Below are positions 44,155 to 53,189 of a stretch of DNA of 64,000 nt, piece after piece; the first letter of the stretch is position 1; every line of letters starts with the position of its first letter. The DNA is from Paenibacillus psychroresistens (lineage in GTDB: Bacteria; Bacillota; Bacilli; Paenibacillales; NBRC-103111): contig NZ_CP034235.1 in NCBI RefSeq assembly GCF_009728935.1, positions 3,510,001 through 3,574,000 of the forward strand. The letters run 5' to 3'. The notes beneath the pieces are model-generated. The model saw only the letters and a list, made by a program, of their open reading frames with translations, did no database searches and was not told the DNA's origin. Both the position numbers and the translations under genes were made by a program.

Positions 44155-44775
44155 GTGAGCGAACTTAAACCATTTGCCGATTTTCATATGGATGTTCTTA
44201 AAGAAGTGGGTAATATCGGCGCAGGCCATGCAGCTACCGCTTTATCTAGACTGCTTGATAAGCCAGTGGATATGCTCGTGCCAACCGTAAGAATGGTTCC
44301 ATTTGAGGAAATCTCCAATAGTGTGGGAGGCTCAGAGCAGGTTGTTATTGCTATTTTCTTAAGAGTAGAAGGAGAAACACCTGGTAATATCTTTTTTATT
44401 CTAAGTCAAGAGTCTGCCAAAAAAATGCTGAGAAACCTGGTAGGGATAGAAGTCGAAAACGAAGATAGCTACTCAGAGATGGAAATATCAGCATTGAATG
44501 AAATCGGCAATATTCTAGCAGGCTCCTATTTAACCTCTCTTGCAGATTTCACTAATCTTTATATGGTTCCTACCGTCCCCTCTTTGGCTATAGATATGGC
44601 AGGTGCAATTCTGAGCTATGGTTTATTGCAATATGGGGAAATGGGGGATCATGCTCTCTTTATTGATACCAAATTTTTGGATGGCACGGATGAAATCGAA
44701 GGGCATTTCTTTTTAATCCCTGACCCAGAATCCTTTCAAAAAATATTCTTAGCTTTAGGAGTATCCCCACAATGA
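44155..44775 (+). CDS. cheC: CheY-P phosphatase CheC
   Basis: Removes phosphate from CheY and binds CheD. 206 residues from GTG 44155 (SD GAGGAG). Two catalytic segments in pseudo-repeat: LKEVGNIGAGHAATALSRLL and EISALNEIGNILAGSYLTSL, each with the D/E-x3-N arrangement. Overlaps cheD by 4 bases. Confidence 0.96.
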   Translation: MSELKPFADFHMDVLKEVGNIGAGHAATALSRLLDKPVDMLVPTVRMVPFEEISNSVGGSEQVVIAIFLRVEGETPGNIFFILSQESAKKMLRNLVGIEVENEDSYSEMEISALNEIGNILAGSYLTSLADFTNLYMVPTVPSLAIDMAGAILSYGLLQYGEMGDHALFIDTKFLDGTDEIEGHFFLIPDPESFQKIFLALGVSPQ

Positions 44776-45266
44776 TTCAAGACAATTTTATAAAAGTTGC
44801 TATGGCTGACCTAAAGGTTGTTAATTTAACTGGTATCTTAAAAACAACTGGTTTAGGCTCTTGTGTGGGAGTTACTTTGTACGATGCCAAAGCTAAGGTT
44901 GCAGGCATGGCGCACGTTATGCTGCCTTCATCTGAAATAGCCAAAGAAGGTACGCTAAATGTAGCCAAATATGCAGATACGGCTATTCCGGATATGATTG
45001 AAAAAATGAAAGCACTTGGAGCAAATGTATCTCGATTAGAAGCGAAAATGGCTGGTGGAGCACAAATGTTCGCTTTTTCCAGTCAAAGTGATACGATGAG
45101 AATTGGTCCGCGGAATGCGGAATCCTGCAAAGAAATGCTGAAAAAATTTGCGATACCATTAAAAGCTGAAGATACGGGTGGAAGCTATGGAAGAACTATT
45201 GAGTTTAATTGCGAAACAGGAATGCTTCTTATTCGAAGTGTCCAACATGGAATTAAGGAATTATAA
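44772..45266 (+). CDS. cheD: Chemoreceptor glutamine deamidase CheD
   Basis: Deamidates receptor glutamines; controlled by CheC binding. 164 residues; Cys in LGSCVGVTLYDAKAKVAGMA, His in AHVMLPSS, and Thr in EDTGGSYGRTIEF make the catalytic set. Translation probably coupled to cheC. Confidence 0.96.
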   Translation: MIQDNFIKVAMADLKVVNLTGILKTTGLGSCVGVTLYDAKAKVAGMAHVMLPSSEIAKEGTLNVAKYADTAIPDMIEKMKALGANVSRLEAKMAGGAQMFAFSSQSDTMRIGPRNAESCKEMLKKFAIPLKAEDTGGSYGRTIEFNCETGMLLIRSVQHGIKEL

Positions 45267-45269
45267 GCG

Positions 45270-45656
45270 ATGATTGGCACCATTCTATGGAATGTAGTGT
45301 TAGGAGTATTTGGTTTTATTCTTAGTTTTATTATTTCAATTCCGAATAATATTTTTACTACAGCCCTTAAAAACGGGATCTATAGCGGTATTATTCTTTT
45401 CTTAGTCGCATTCCTGTTTAGATGGATTTTTGGAACGCTGTTATTGACAGCTCCAGGGGAAACGCACATTGGTAATAAATTTGATCTGATTACACCTGAT
45501 GAGTCGGATGAAATTCACCAGCTTATACGGAATGATAAGGAAAAAGAAGCAGAGTCATCTGAGTTTATTCCTTTAAACCCACCTAAATTAGTTTCAAAAC
45601 GTGTCTTAGAGCCTGAGGAAATGGTAAAGGCAATTCGCCATATGTCAGAAGATTAA
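45270..45656 (+). CDS. Unknown membrane protein between cheD and sigD
   Basis: 128 residues. Two membrane segments (VVLGVFGFILSFIISIPNNI and YSGIILFLVAFLFRWIFGTL) and an acidic, soluble C-terminal tail (DESDEIHQLIRNDKEKEAES) ending MVKAIRHMSED. In B. subtilis sigD directly follows cheD, so this is an extra gene. It starts 3 bases after cheD; SD AAGGAATT is weak, which suggests coupling. A flagellar or chemotaxis role is inferred only from location. Confidence 0.75.
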   Translation: MIGTILWNVVLGVFGFILSFIISIPNNIFTTALKNGIYSGIILFLVAFLFRWIFGTLLLTAPGETHIGNKFDLITPDESDEIHQLIRNDKEKEAESSEFIPLNPPKLVSKRVLEPEEMVKAIRHMSED

Positions 45657-45671
45657 GGATGGTGATCGTTC

Positions 45672-46460
45672 ATGATTGCTCCAAAGCAATCTCATTTATC
45701 CAATATGGATTTGTGGAAGCAGTGGAAAGAAGAAGAATTGATCGAGGCAAAGAAATCTTTAATAGAATACTATATTCCTTTAGTAGACTTTGTATCTAAT
45801 CGCTTAGCAATAGGCCTGCCCAAAAATATATTCAAAGAAGATTTGGTCAGTTATGGTATAATGGGCTTAATTGATGCTATAGAAAAGTTTGATTATCAAC
45901 GAGGGCTGCAATTTGAAACCTATGCTTCCTGGCGAATTCGTGGTGCCATTATTGATGGGCTTCGGCAAGGTGATTGGGTACCTCGTTCTGTTAGAGAAAA
46001 AGCAAAAAAAATAGAAGACGCCTATCAGAAGCTGGAGCAAAAACACCTGCGTTCTGTAACGGATGTTGAAATTAGTCAATTTTTACAAATATCAGAAGCT
46101 GAATTCCAACAAATGGTTCAGGATGTGGCGATCACTACGATTTGTTCGATTGATGAACCTATTCGTGAAGAAGAGTCGGAAACTAGATTATCACTGCTCA
46201 TTGATGAGAAAGCTAAAAATCCTGAACATAAAGTCAATGAATTTTTCTTGAAAGAAACCTTGGAAAAGGCCATCGAACGCTTAACTGAAAAAGAACGAAT
46301 AGTTGTTTCGCTTTTTTACTTTGACGAATTGTCATTAAGTGAAATTGCGGAAGTGATGTCATTGTCACCTTCTCGTATTTCCCAATTACATTCTAAAGCT
46401 ATTCTTAGATTAAAAGGAACGTTAGGTAGAATGAAAATCCAATTATTTAATGAGCAATAA
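45672..46460 (+). CDS. sigD: RNA polymerase sigma factor for flagellar operon (SigD/FliA)
   Basis: Sigma-28 class factor that reads late flagellar and chemotaxis promoters. 262 residues: region 2 (DLVSYGIMGLIDAIEKFDYQ, FETYASWRIRGAIIDGLR, DWVPRSVREKAKKIE), region 3, and region 4 helix-turn-helix (ELSLSEIAEVMSLSPSRISQ). It would recognise the sigma-D-like sites at 371-396 and 18329-18355. Its place near the end of the operon means its own dosage depends on full-length transcription, as shown for B. subtilis. Confidence 0.97.
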   Translation: MIAPKQSHLSNMDLWKQWKEEELIEAKKSLIEYYIPLVDFVSNRLAIGLPKNIFKEDLVSYGIMGLIDAIEKFDYQRGLQFETYASWRIRGAIIDGLRQGDWVPRSVREKAKKIEDAYQKLEQKHLRSVTDVEISQFLQISEAEFQQMVQDVAITTICSIDEPIREEESETRLSLLIDEKAKNPEHKVNEFFLKETLEKAIERLTEKERIVVSLFYFDELSLSEIAEVMSLSPSRISQLHSKAILRLKGTLGRMKIQLFNEQ

Positions 46461-46482
46461 AGCGGAAGGAAAGTGAATTAAT

Positions 46483-47892
46483 ATGAGCGACCAAACTTTT
46501 CCACTTGATTTTTATATCAATGTAACGGTATCTAATGATAAATTGACCGCTACTATTCATTTCACTAATTGCGATGAAGATTTTAAATGTTCCAAAGCGC
46601 AGCTGGATGCTGTGCTTAAAACAAACTTTATAATTTATGGTGTCCAACACGAAGTATTAAATAACATTGCTAATAATCCGCATCAATATCTTAAATCGAA
46701 GACAATAGTTGCTTCTGGGGATACGCCTGTTGAAGGTGAAAGCGGTTATATAAACTTTTTATTCGAATTAAAACGCAAGGGCAAAAAACCATTGGAAATG
46801 GAAGACGGTACAGTTGATTATAAAGAAGTAGCAAACATCAACAATGTACGTAAAGGCGAGTTAATTGCTGAACGAATTGTCGCTAAAGATGGAATTAATG
46901 GCAAGGCAGTTACAGGTGAAGTGTTATTCGCAAAAACAGGCAAGGAAGATCGCTTCAAAATAGGTAAAAATGTCGTTATGGATGCTGATAAAGTTTTCTT
47001 ATTTGCTGCCATTGACGGGATGGTTGTCTCTACAGATCGTGAAAAAATCAATGTTTTTCCAATTTTCGAAGTAAATGGCGATGTTGATTATAACACTGGC
47101 AATATAGATTTTGTAGGTACCATTGTCATTCGTGGCAACGTTAGATCAGGATTCAAGGTGAAAGCAGATGGAGATATTCGGATCATTGGCAGTGTGGAGG
47201 GTGCAGAACTAGATGCTGCAGGCTCAATTGAAATTAGCGCCGGTATTATTGGTCAGAACAAAGGTCTTGTTAAAGCAGGCAAGAATGTTAAAACGGCATT
47301 TATCCAGGATGGGATTGTTGAAGCAGGCGAAGATGTGCTTGTATCTCAGAGCATTATGCATTCCACGATTCGTGCTGGTAAAGATGTGATCTGCCAAGGT
47401 GTTAAAGGGCTAATTGTTGGTGGAATGATTCAAGCAGGGGAAAAAGTAGCTGCCAGAACCATTGGAAATTCTATGGCTACCAATACCGTTATTGAGGTTG
47501 GCGTACTGCCTGAATTACGCAATGAAATGCTTCAATTGAGAGGTCAATTGAGAGTACATATGGAAACTTTGGAGAAGACGGATAAAGCACTTGGAATGCT
47601 AGATCAAATGGCAGCGGCCGGATTGTTATCACCTGAAAAAGTCTCGATGAAAATTAGGTTGGCGAACTCTAAGAAACAGACCATAGATGAACAAAATCAA
47701 TGCAAGGATCGTGTCCTTGAAATAGAGAAGTCGTTAGAGGATACAGAAAAAGCACGAGTAGAGGTAGCTTCCATGATGTATGGGGGAACCAAGATAGTAA
47801 TCGGCAGGTATACCAAGTTTATTAAAGACCCCATTTCAAGAGTCTATTTTAGATTATTAGATGGCGATATTGTAATGATGACCATACGCTAA
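46483..47892 (+). CDS. FapA family protein (DUF342)
   Basis: 469 residues. N-terminal alpha/beta part (~1-150), a right-handed beta-helix of repeated strands (~195-330; GNVRSGFKVKADGDIRIIGS, GSIEISAGIIGQNKG, AGKDVICQGVKGLIVGG), and a C-terminal coiled coil (~340-430). This is the layout of FapA/DUF342 proteins, which in some bacteria affect polar or motility functions. Here the gene follows sigD on the same strand by 22 bases. Specific role unknown. Confidence 0.85.
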   Translation: MSDQTFPLDFYINVTVSNDKLTATIHFTNCDEDFKCSKAQLDAVLKTNFIIYGVQHEVLNNIANNPHQYLKSKTIVASGDTPVEGESGYINFLFELKRKGKKPLEMEDGTVDYKEVANINNVRKGELIAERIVAKDGINGKAVTGEVLFAKTGKEDRFKIGKNVVMDADKVFLFAAIDGMVVSTDREKINVFPIFEVNGDVDYNTGNIDFVGTIVIRGNVRSGFKVKADGDIRIIGSVEGAELDAAGSIEISAGIIGQNKGLVKAGKNVKTAFIQDGIVEAGEDVLVSQSIMHSTIRAGKDVICQGVKGLIVGGMIQAGEKVAARTIGNSMATNTVIEVGVLPELRNEMLQLRGQLRVHMETLEKTDKALGMLDQMAAAGLLSPEKVSMKIRLANSKKQTIDEQNQCKDRVLEIEKSLEDTEKARVEVASMMYGGTKIVIGRYTKFIKDPISRVYFRLLDGDIVMMTIR

Positions 47893-47908
47893 GTAAAGAG
47901 GCGATCCT

Positions 47909-48241
47909 ATGAGTTTCAAAGCTATCGACATGCAAATTGCTGTTCAGAAAAGCACGGAAACAGGCATGAAGCAGAATCAGCTGATGCATAAGCCTGTTCT
48001 GGATCAAGCCATGTTAGCTACAACACTCGAGAGAGGTGCTGAATCTTCACGGCAAAAGAGTAGTAAAGTGGATGAGTCCGTTAACCACGTAATACGTGAT
48101 GATGAAGAAAATGGCAAAAACAGAATGTTGAAGCAGACTAAAAAGAAACAAGTTAAAGCCGCGGAGACTATGGAGGGATCACGGTCTTCTGTTAGTGGAG
48201 GGCATCCCTATAAAGGTAAACATATTGATTTCTCATTATAA
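47909..48241 (+). CDS. Unknown protein of the fla operon tail
   Basis: 110 residues, hydrophilic and probably mostly disordered, with Lys/Gln/Glu-rich stretches (QKSSKVDESVNHVIRDDEEN) and a conserved-looking end GGHPYKGKHIDFSL. The ending P-x-x-G-x-x-I-D-hydrophobic-x-hydrophobic resembles short proteins found in firmicute flagellar loci. No signal peptide, no membrane helix. Weak SD (AAGAGGCG). Function unknown. Confidence 0.7.
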   Translation: MSFKAIDMQIAVQKSTETGMKQNQLMHKPVLDQAMLATTLERGAESSRQKSSKVDESVNHVIRDDEENGKNRMLKQTKKKQVKAAETMEGSRSSVSGGHPYKGKHIDFSL

Positions 48242-48272
48242 ATTGTTTCAGTAAATTAAGAAGGTGATCGCA

Positions 48273-48794
48273 ATGTATGAACCCTGGATATTAGTAGTAT
48301 TGCTTGGTCTGGTATGTATAGTCATTTCTTTTTTTGCGCCTAGATCGGTCACGAATGATAACGCAAATATGGTTAAAGAAATCGAAGATACTATGGAGCA
48401 TTTTGCAAACGAAATTGAAGAAGAGAATAATCAACTTCTCCAATCCGTTGCTCAAATTAAAACGGATCATGAACAACAAATGAATCGTCTTATAGCTAAA
48501 GTAGATCAATTAGAAAAGCAAAATTATGATCTTTCCAGTGAAATAAAGAGCATCGTCTTAAATAAATGGCATGAGCAGAACAAGCAGCCTACAAGAGATC
48601 AGTCTGAAGAAGTGACTCCTGTAATAGTAAAAGAAGTTTTGCCTATGCAGATGAAAGAGCGTTATTCGGAGCTTTTTTCCTTACATGAACAAGGAAAGGC
48701 TGTTGAATATATAGCTAAAAAATTGAATTTGAATAAAGGCGAAGTCCAGTTGATTATTCAGCTTGCGAAGCAGGAGGAACAAAATCGTGTTTAA
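48273..48794 (+). CDS. swrB: SwrB-like membrane protein
   Basis: 173 residues from ATG 48273 (SD AAGGTGA). One N-terminal membrane helix (PWILVVLLGLVCIVISFF), coiled coil (~28-95, IEDTMEHFANEIEEENNQ), Pro/Thr linker, and a C-terminal helix-turn-helix-like end (YSELFSLHEQGKAVEYIAKK, LNKGEVQLIIQLAKQ). Same layout and place (after sigD, before rpsB) as SwrB of B. subtilis, which activates export-apparatus assembly through FliP. Sequence identity could not be measured. Confidence 0.65.
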   Translation: MYEPWILVVLLGLVCIVISFFAPRSVTNDNANMVKEIEDTMEHFANEIEEENNQLLQSVAQIKTDHEQQMNRLIAKVDQLEKQNYDLSSEIKSIVLNKWHEQNKQPTRDQSEEVTPVIVKEVLPMQMKERYSELFSLHEQGKAVEYIAKKLNLNKGEVQLIIQLAKQEEQNRV

Positions 48795-49329
48795 AAATAA
48801 AGGATTCCTGTACGGGTTAGGGCTAGGCCTGATCTTGGGGGCGGGTCTTTTGCAATTAATGAATTTTTCTGTAATGGATGACAAGACGATTAACAATGAA
48901 ATTCAAAGCCCGTCGCCATCTATTTCGCCTTCTGTAGTACCAACGGCCTCCCTAGCACCTTTCTCAACCATTAAACCAACTAAACCAACAGAAACTACAG
49001 ATATTCCAGCTGCACCAAGCTCAACTCCAACAACAATTCCCGTAGAAACTCCAGCCGCATCTAAAACAGATGAGCCAGCTGTCCCTACTACAGCTCCAGC
49101 AGCAACTATTGTAGATCCTTCTGGTACGTCTGTGATCATTGAAAATGGAATGACCTCATCAGAGGTTTCGAGCTTATTATTCGAAAAGGGGATTATTGAG
49201 GACAAAAAAGCATTTGATAATGCGCTTAGTCAACTCAAGCTAGATCGGATCATTCGGATTGGTACATTCACATTTCTCCCCGATGAGAAGGACGAAGATA
49301 TCATTAATAAAATAACGACTCGTAAATAA
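48787..49329 (+). CDS. Membrane-anchored MltG N-domain-like protein without catalytic domain
   Basis: 180 residues from GTG 48787 (SD GGAGGA), overlapping swrB by 8 bases. One membrane helix (~7-26), a Pro/Thr/Ser linker (~40-115), and a C-terminal LysM-like segment (SVIIENGMTSSEVSSLLFEK, GIIEDKKAFDNALSQL, IRIGTFTFLPDE), the part that precedes the catalytic domain in MltG/YceG lytic transglycosylases. The catalytic domain is absent. It may bind peptidoglycan near the flagellum. Last gene of the operon. Confidence 0.7.
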   Translation: MFKNKGFLYGLGLGLILGAGLLQLMNFSVMDDKTINNEIQSPSPSISPSVVPTASLAPFSTIKPTKPTETTDIPAAPSSTPTTIPVETPAASKTDEPAVPTTAPAATIVDPSGTSVIIENGMTSSEVSSLLFEKGIIEDKKAFDNALSQLKLDRIIRIGTFTFLPDEKDEDIINKITTRK

Positions 49330-49388
49330 AGCTTCATTCTTTCAATAGGACACTAAGGTTAATCACTTTTAAAAAGACGTTTTTAAAC

Positions 49389-49418
49389 TTGCATCAGAAC
49401 TATCAATTATGATATAGT
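49389..49418 (+). promoter_or_regulatory. Promoter and leader of rpsB
   Basis: TTGCAT (49389-49394), 18-base spacer, TATAGT (49413-49418) with TG one base before the -10 (extended -10). A leader of about 115 bases to rpsB follows, with a small hairpin CTTTC/GAAAG at 49465-49477 and a GTGT/ACAC stem before it. An AT-only inverted repeat at 49368-49387 just upstream could be a weak end for the fla operon. Known ribosomal-protein autoregulation makes a regulatory leader plausible; no known motif was recognised. Confidence 0.7.
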
Positions 49419-49541
49419 AATTGACGGTGTTATCACACACGCTATTCAATTCAGGTAAGGGTGCTTTCTATGAAAGTCTTATGTTGAAGGTGCGACTAGC
49501 GGAGGTAAACAAAAAAAACCAAAACATGAGGAGGAAAGAAG

Positions 49542-50240
49542 ATGGCAGTAATCTCCATGAAGCAGCTATTGGAAGCCGGAGTACACTTCGGTCACCAAAC
49601 GCGTCGCTGGAACCCGAAAATGGATCGTTACATCTTCACAGAAAGAAACGGTATTTATATCATTGACCTACAAAAAACGGTCAAGAAGGTTGACGAGGCT
49701 TACAACTTTGTAAAATCCGTCGGTGCCGACAATGGAACGATTTTGTTCGTAGGAACAAAAAAGCAAGCTCAGGATTCAGTTGCTGAAGAAGCAGCACGTT
49801 GTGGAATGTTCTATATCAACCAACGTTGGTTGGGCGGTACTTTAACAAACTTCCAAACGATTCAAAAGCGTATTGACCGTTTGCATCAATTAGAGAAATG
49901 GGAAGTTGATGGAACATTCGAAGTACTTCCTAAGAAAGAAGTAATCATTCTTCGTAAAGAAAAAGATCGTCTAGAGAAGTTTTTAGGCGGAATTAAAGGC
50001 ATGAAAGGTTTACCAAGCGCATTGTTCATTATTGATCCGCGTAAAGAGCGTATTGCAGTAGCAGAAGCTCGCAAATTAGGTATTCCAATCGTGGGCATTG
50101 TTGATACAAACTGCGATCCGGATGAAATCGATTATGTCATTCCTGGTAATGATGATGCGATTCGTGCCGTAAAGCTTTTGACTGCAAAAATGGCTGATGC
50201 TATTATTGAAGGTCGCCAAGGCGAACAAACAACTGCTTAA
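49542..50240 (+). CDS. rpsB: 30S ribosomal protein S2
   Basis: 232 residues, [20 protein letters not shown] at the start and the S2 blocks [37 protein letters not shown] and [29 protein letters not shown] upstream. Binds the 30S head-body junction near S1/S21. Followed by a terminator, then tsf with its own leader element. Confidence 0.98.
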   Translation: MAVISMKQLLEAGVHFGHQTRRWNPKMDRYIFTERNGIYIIDLQKTVKKVDEAYNFVKSVGADNGTILFVGTKKQAQDSVAEEAARCGMFYINQRWLGGTLTNFQTIQKRIDRLHQLEKWEVDGTFEVLPKKEVIILRKEKDRLEKFLGGIKGMKGLPSALFIIDPRKERIAVAEARKLGIPIVGIVDTNCDPDEIDYVIPGNDDAIRAVKLLTAKMADAIIEGRQGEQTTA

Positions 50241-50258
50241 TCATATAGCAAACACAAA

Positions 50259-50302
50259 AGGGTGGGTTGATGGTGTAGTAACCCATCACCACTCTTTTTT
50301 TA
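50259..50302 (+). terminator. Intrinsic terminator after rpsB
   Basis: AGGGTGG pairs with CCACTCT and, after a two-base bulge, TGATGG pairs with CCATCA, giving a 13-bp stem around a 9-base loop. Seven T follow. It would lower tsf expression relative to rpsB. Confidence 0.85.
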
Positions 50303-50303
50303 A

Positions 50304-50377
50304 GATTACGAAATTTTTTTTACAAAAACTCAGATGATGCTTACGAAGAAAGTTATTATACAAAAACTCTAAGGAGG
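50304..50377 (+). promoter_or_regulatory. Tandem leader element of tsf
   Basis: Two diverged copies in a row: TTACGA (50306-50311), T-rich stretch, ACAAAAACTC; then ATGCTTACGA (50337-50346), AAAGTTATTATACAAAAACTC, joining AAGGAGG (50371-50377). The hairpin arms are weaker (AGTT/AACT) than in trmFO and rseP leaders. A promoter should also be in this gap if the rpsB terminator is efficient; TTATTATACA at 50353-50362 could hold a -10. Confidence 0.55.
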
Positions 50378-50385
50378 AATTATAA

Positions 50386-51036
50386 ATGGCAGTAACAGCA
50401 GCAATGGTTAAAGAGGTTCGTGAAAGAACTGGAGCAGGAATGCTTGATTGTAAAAAAGCACTAGATGAAGTAAATGGTGATATTGAGAAAGCATTAGATT
50501 TGCTTCGTGAAAAAGGTTTGTCCGCGGCTGCTAATAAAGCTGGACGGATTGCAACTGAAGGCGCAGTAGGTTCTTATATTCATGCAGGCGGACGAATTGG
50601 TGTGCTAGTTGAAGTTAACTGTGAAACTGATTTTGTAGCTAACACGGATGAATTTAAAGCGTTTGTTAAAGATATTGCTATGCAAATTTCAGCTTCTAAC
50701 CCACGTTATGTGAGAAGAGAAGAAGTACCTCAGGAAGATTTGGATAAAGAACGCGAAATCTTGAGAGCACAAGCTCTAAACGAAGGCAAACCAGAGAAAA
50801 TTGTTGAGAAAATGGTCGATGGCCGCATTTCCAAATATTACGAAGAATTTTGTTTAATGGAGCAATCATTTATTAAAGATCCCGATAAAACTATCGCATC
50901 TTTGTTGAATGAAAAAATCGGTAAAATTGGCGAAAACATTACCATTCGTCGTTTCCAACGCTTCGAACTAGGCGAAGGACTTGAGAAAAAAGTAGATAAT
51001 TTTGTCGAAGAAGTTATGGCACAAACACAAAAATAA
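50386..51036 (+). CDS. tsf: Translation elongation factor Ts
   Basis: Nucleotide exchange factor for EF-Tu. 216 residues: UBA-like N-terminus ([34 protein letters not shown]), [12 protein letters not shown] core, and the C-terminal [12 protein letters not shown] part. Length matches the short firmicute form. Strong terminator follows. Confidence 0.98.
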   Translation: MAVTAAMVKEVRERTGAGMLDCKKALDEVNGDIEKALDLLREKGLSAAANKAGRIATEGAVGSYIHAGGRIGVLVEVNCETDFVANTDEFKAFVKDIAMQISASNPRYVRREEVPQEDLDKEREILRAQALNEGKPEKIVEKMVDGRISKYYEEFCLMEQSFIKDPDKTIASLLNEKIGKIGENITIRRFQRFELGEGLEKKVDNFVEEVMAQTQK

Positions 51037-51058
51037 ACAAACAAGCTGAAACTATGTT

Positions 51059-51086
51059 GGAACACCTATGTGTTCCTTCTTTTTTA
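51059..51086 (+). terminator. Intrinsic terminator after tsf
   Basis: GGAACAC (51059-51065) and GTGTTCC (51070-51076) form a perfect 7-bp stem with loop CTAT, followed by TTCTTTTTT. Confidence 0.85.
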
Positions 51087-51111
51087 AGCTTTAGTAACGG
51101 GAGGAATTAAA

Positions 51112-51840
51112 ATGGAACAACCCAAATACAGACGTATCGTACTCAAATTAAGCGGGGAAGCTCTTGCAGGTCAATTGGGATATGGAATTGATTCGCAGAC
51201 CATTGTATCCATTGCGGAGCAAGTTAAGAAAGTCCACGAATTAAACATTGAAATCGCGATCGTAGTCGGTGGCGGTAATATCTGGCGCGGCATTGCAGGC
51301 AGTGCTAAAGGAATAGATCGGGCTACTGCAGATTATATGGGAATGCTAGCTACTGTAATGAATTCACTTGCATTACAAGATGCATTAGAGAATGTTGGCG
51401 TACCTACACGTGTACAGAGCTCAATTACCATGCAGCAGGTCGCAGAGCCCTACATAAGAAGAAGAGCCATGCGGCATCTTGAAAAGGGCAGAGTCGTTAT
51501 TTTCGCGGCTGGCACAGGCAATCCTTACTTCTCAACAGATACAACTGCAGCACTTCGGGCAGCTGAAATTGAAGCCGAAGTCATCCTAATGGCTAAGAAC
51601 AAAGTGGATGGTGTTTATTCCGCCGATCCTTCCAAAGATCCGACAGCAGTGAAGTTTGAAACGTTAACTTATATGGACATGCTGAATAAGAATTTAGGCG
51701 TCATGGATGCAACAGCCGCTTCACTTTGTATGGATAACAATATTCCACTAATTGTTTTTTCAATCACAGAAGAGGGCAATATTAGACGTGTTGTGCTTGG
51801 TGAACAAATCGGTACTATTATCAGAGGGAGTGTATCCTAA
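51112..51840 (+). CDS. pyrH: UMP kinase
   Basis: Makes UDP from UMP; bacterial hexameric type of the amino-acid kinase family. 242 residues with [56 protein letters not shown] and [21 protein letters not shown]. frr starts in the last base of the stop (TAATG). Confidence 0.98.
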   Translation: MEQPKYRRIVLKLSGEALAGQLGYGIDSQTIVSIAEQVKKVHELNIEIAIVVGGGNIWRGIAGSAKGIDRATADYMGMLATVMNSLALQDALENVGVPTRVQSSITMQQVAEPYIRRRAMRHLEKGRVVIFAAGTGNPYFSTDTTAALRAAEIEAEVILMAKNKVDGVYSADPSKDPTAVKFETLTYMDMLNKNLGVMDATAASLCMDNNIPLIVFSITEEGNIRRVVLGEQIGTIIRGSVS

Positions 51841-52394
51841 TGCCACTGGCAATTAAAAAAGACTTAGAAGAACGTATGGAAAAAGCGATCGTTTCATTAA
51901 AAAAAGAATTAGCTTCTTTTCGTGCAGGCCGTGCTTCATCTGCGCTTTTGGATCGGATTCAAGTTGAATATTACGGCGCACTAACACCTGTGACACAGCT
52001 AGCTAATATCAATACACCAGACTCACGCACTTTGCTGATTCAACCTTGGGATAAGTCGTCTATGGGAGCCATTGAAAAAGCAATTCTGAAATCTGATTTG
52101 GGTTTAAATCCTTCCAATGATGGGATCGCAATTCGCATTAGCATTCCTGCTTTAACCGAGGAAAGACGTGCAGATTTAGTGAAATTAACAAAACGTTCGG
52201 GTGAAGAGGCAAAAGTGGCTATTCGTAACATTCGTCGTGATGCTAATGATGCTATCAAGAAATTAGAAAAAGCGGGCATATCTGAGGATGAGTCCAGAGG
52301 TCATCAAGAGGATATCCAAAAAACTACGGACAAATATATTGTAGAAGTAGATAGGACCTTAGTTACCAAAGAAAAAGAAATAATGGAAGTGTAA
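51840..52394 (+). CDS. frr: Ribosome-recycling factor
   Basis: Splits post-termination ribosomes with EF-G. 184 residues; [20 protein letters not shown], the hinge [20 protein letters not shown], and the C-terminal helix [20 protein letters not shown]. Co-expressed with pyrH; uppS follows after 7 bases. Confidence 0.98.
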   Translation: MPLAIKKDLEERMEKAIVSLKKELASFRAGRASSALLDRIQVEYYGALTPVTQLANINTPDSRTLLIQPWDKSSMGAIEKAILKSDLGLNPSNDGIAIRISIPALTEERRADLVKLTKRSGEEAKVAIRNIRRDANDAIKKLEKAGISEDESRGHQEDIQKTTDKYIVEVDRTLVTKEKEIMEV

Positions 52395-52401
52395 CCACAC
52401 G

Positions 52402-53166
52402 ATGATGGACTGGATAAAAGGGCTGGGTAAAAAAAAATCCGTGAGCTTACAATCGGAAATATCGGTGCATAAGGTACCTCATCATGTTGCCATTATCATG
52501 GATGGTAATGGGCGCTGGGCTAAAAAACGAGGTTTGCCGCGTATTGCCGGTCATCATTCTGGGATGAAAGCTGTTAAGAGAATAACCATTGCTGCTGACG
52601 AAATAGGTGTTAAAATTTTGACCTTATACGCCTTCTCCACAGAGAATTGGTCTCGTCCACGCGATGAGGTTGATTATTTGATGAAGCTTCCGCAGCAATT
52701 TTTATTACTTGAACTAAACGAGCTTATTGAGAAGAACGTTCAAGTTCGCGTCATTGGATGGCGAGAAGGTCTCCCTGAGTACACTCTTGAAGCATTGGAT
52801 GAAGCGGTAGATAGAACGAAAAACAATACCGGGCTTATCCTTAACTTTGCTTTGAATTATGGCAGTCGCAAAGAAATGCTCGAAGGCATGAAACGAGTGA
52901 CTGTGGATATTCAAGCGGGTAAAGTCCATTTAGAGCAGCTCGATGAGGAAATGTTCTCCAGTTATTTACAGACCGACGAGCTGCCAGATCCGGATTTATT
53001 AATCCGAACAAGTGGTGAGCAGCGTTTAAGCAATTTTATGCTTTGGCAGCTGGCTTACACGGAATTATATTTTACAGCTTGTTATTGGCCGGATTTTTCC
53101 AAAGAGCATTTTTTTGAAGCCATCGAACAATACCAGCAGCGTATTCGTAGATATGGTGGTCTGTAA
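52402..53166 (+). CDS. uppS: Undecaprenyl diphosphate synthase
   Basis: Makes the C55 lipid carrier for peptidoglycan. 254 residues, catalytic Asp34 in IMDGNGRWAKKRGLPRIAGH, then TLYAFSTENWSRP, LNFALNYGSR and the end motif DLLIRTSGEQRLSNFMLWQL with EL-YF. The SD before ATG 52402 is poor, so it may depend on reading from frr. Confidence 0.97.
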   Translation: MMDWIKGLGKKKSVSLQSEISVHKVPHHVAIIMDGNGRWAKKRGLPRIAGHHSGMKAVKRITIAADEIGVKILTLYAFSTENWSRPRDEVDYLMKLPQQFLLLELNELIEKNVQVRVIGWREGLPEYTLEALDEAVDRTKNNTGLILNFALNYGSRKEMLEGMKRVTVDIQAGKVHLEQLDEEMFSSYLQTDELPDPDLLIRTSGEQRLSNFMLWQLAYTELYFTACYWPDFSKEHFFEAIEQYQQRIRRYGGL

Positions 53167-53189
53167 GTTTTTATGATGGAGGAATGAAG

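Noticed and set aside
49421..49666. 81-codon open frame covering the rpsB leader
   Set aside because: Overlaps the rpsB start in another frame and lacks family features; most of it is leader RNA.
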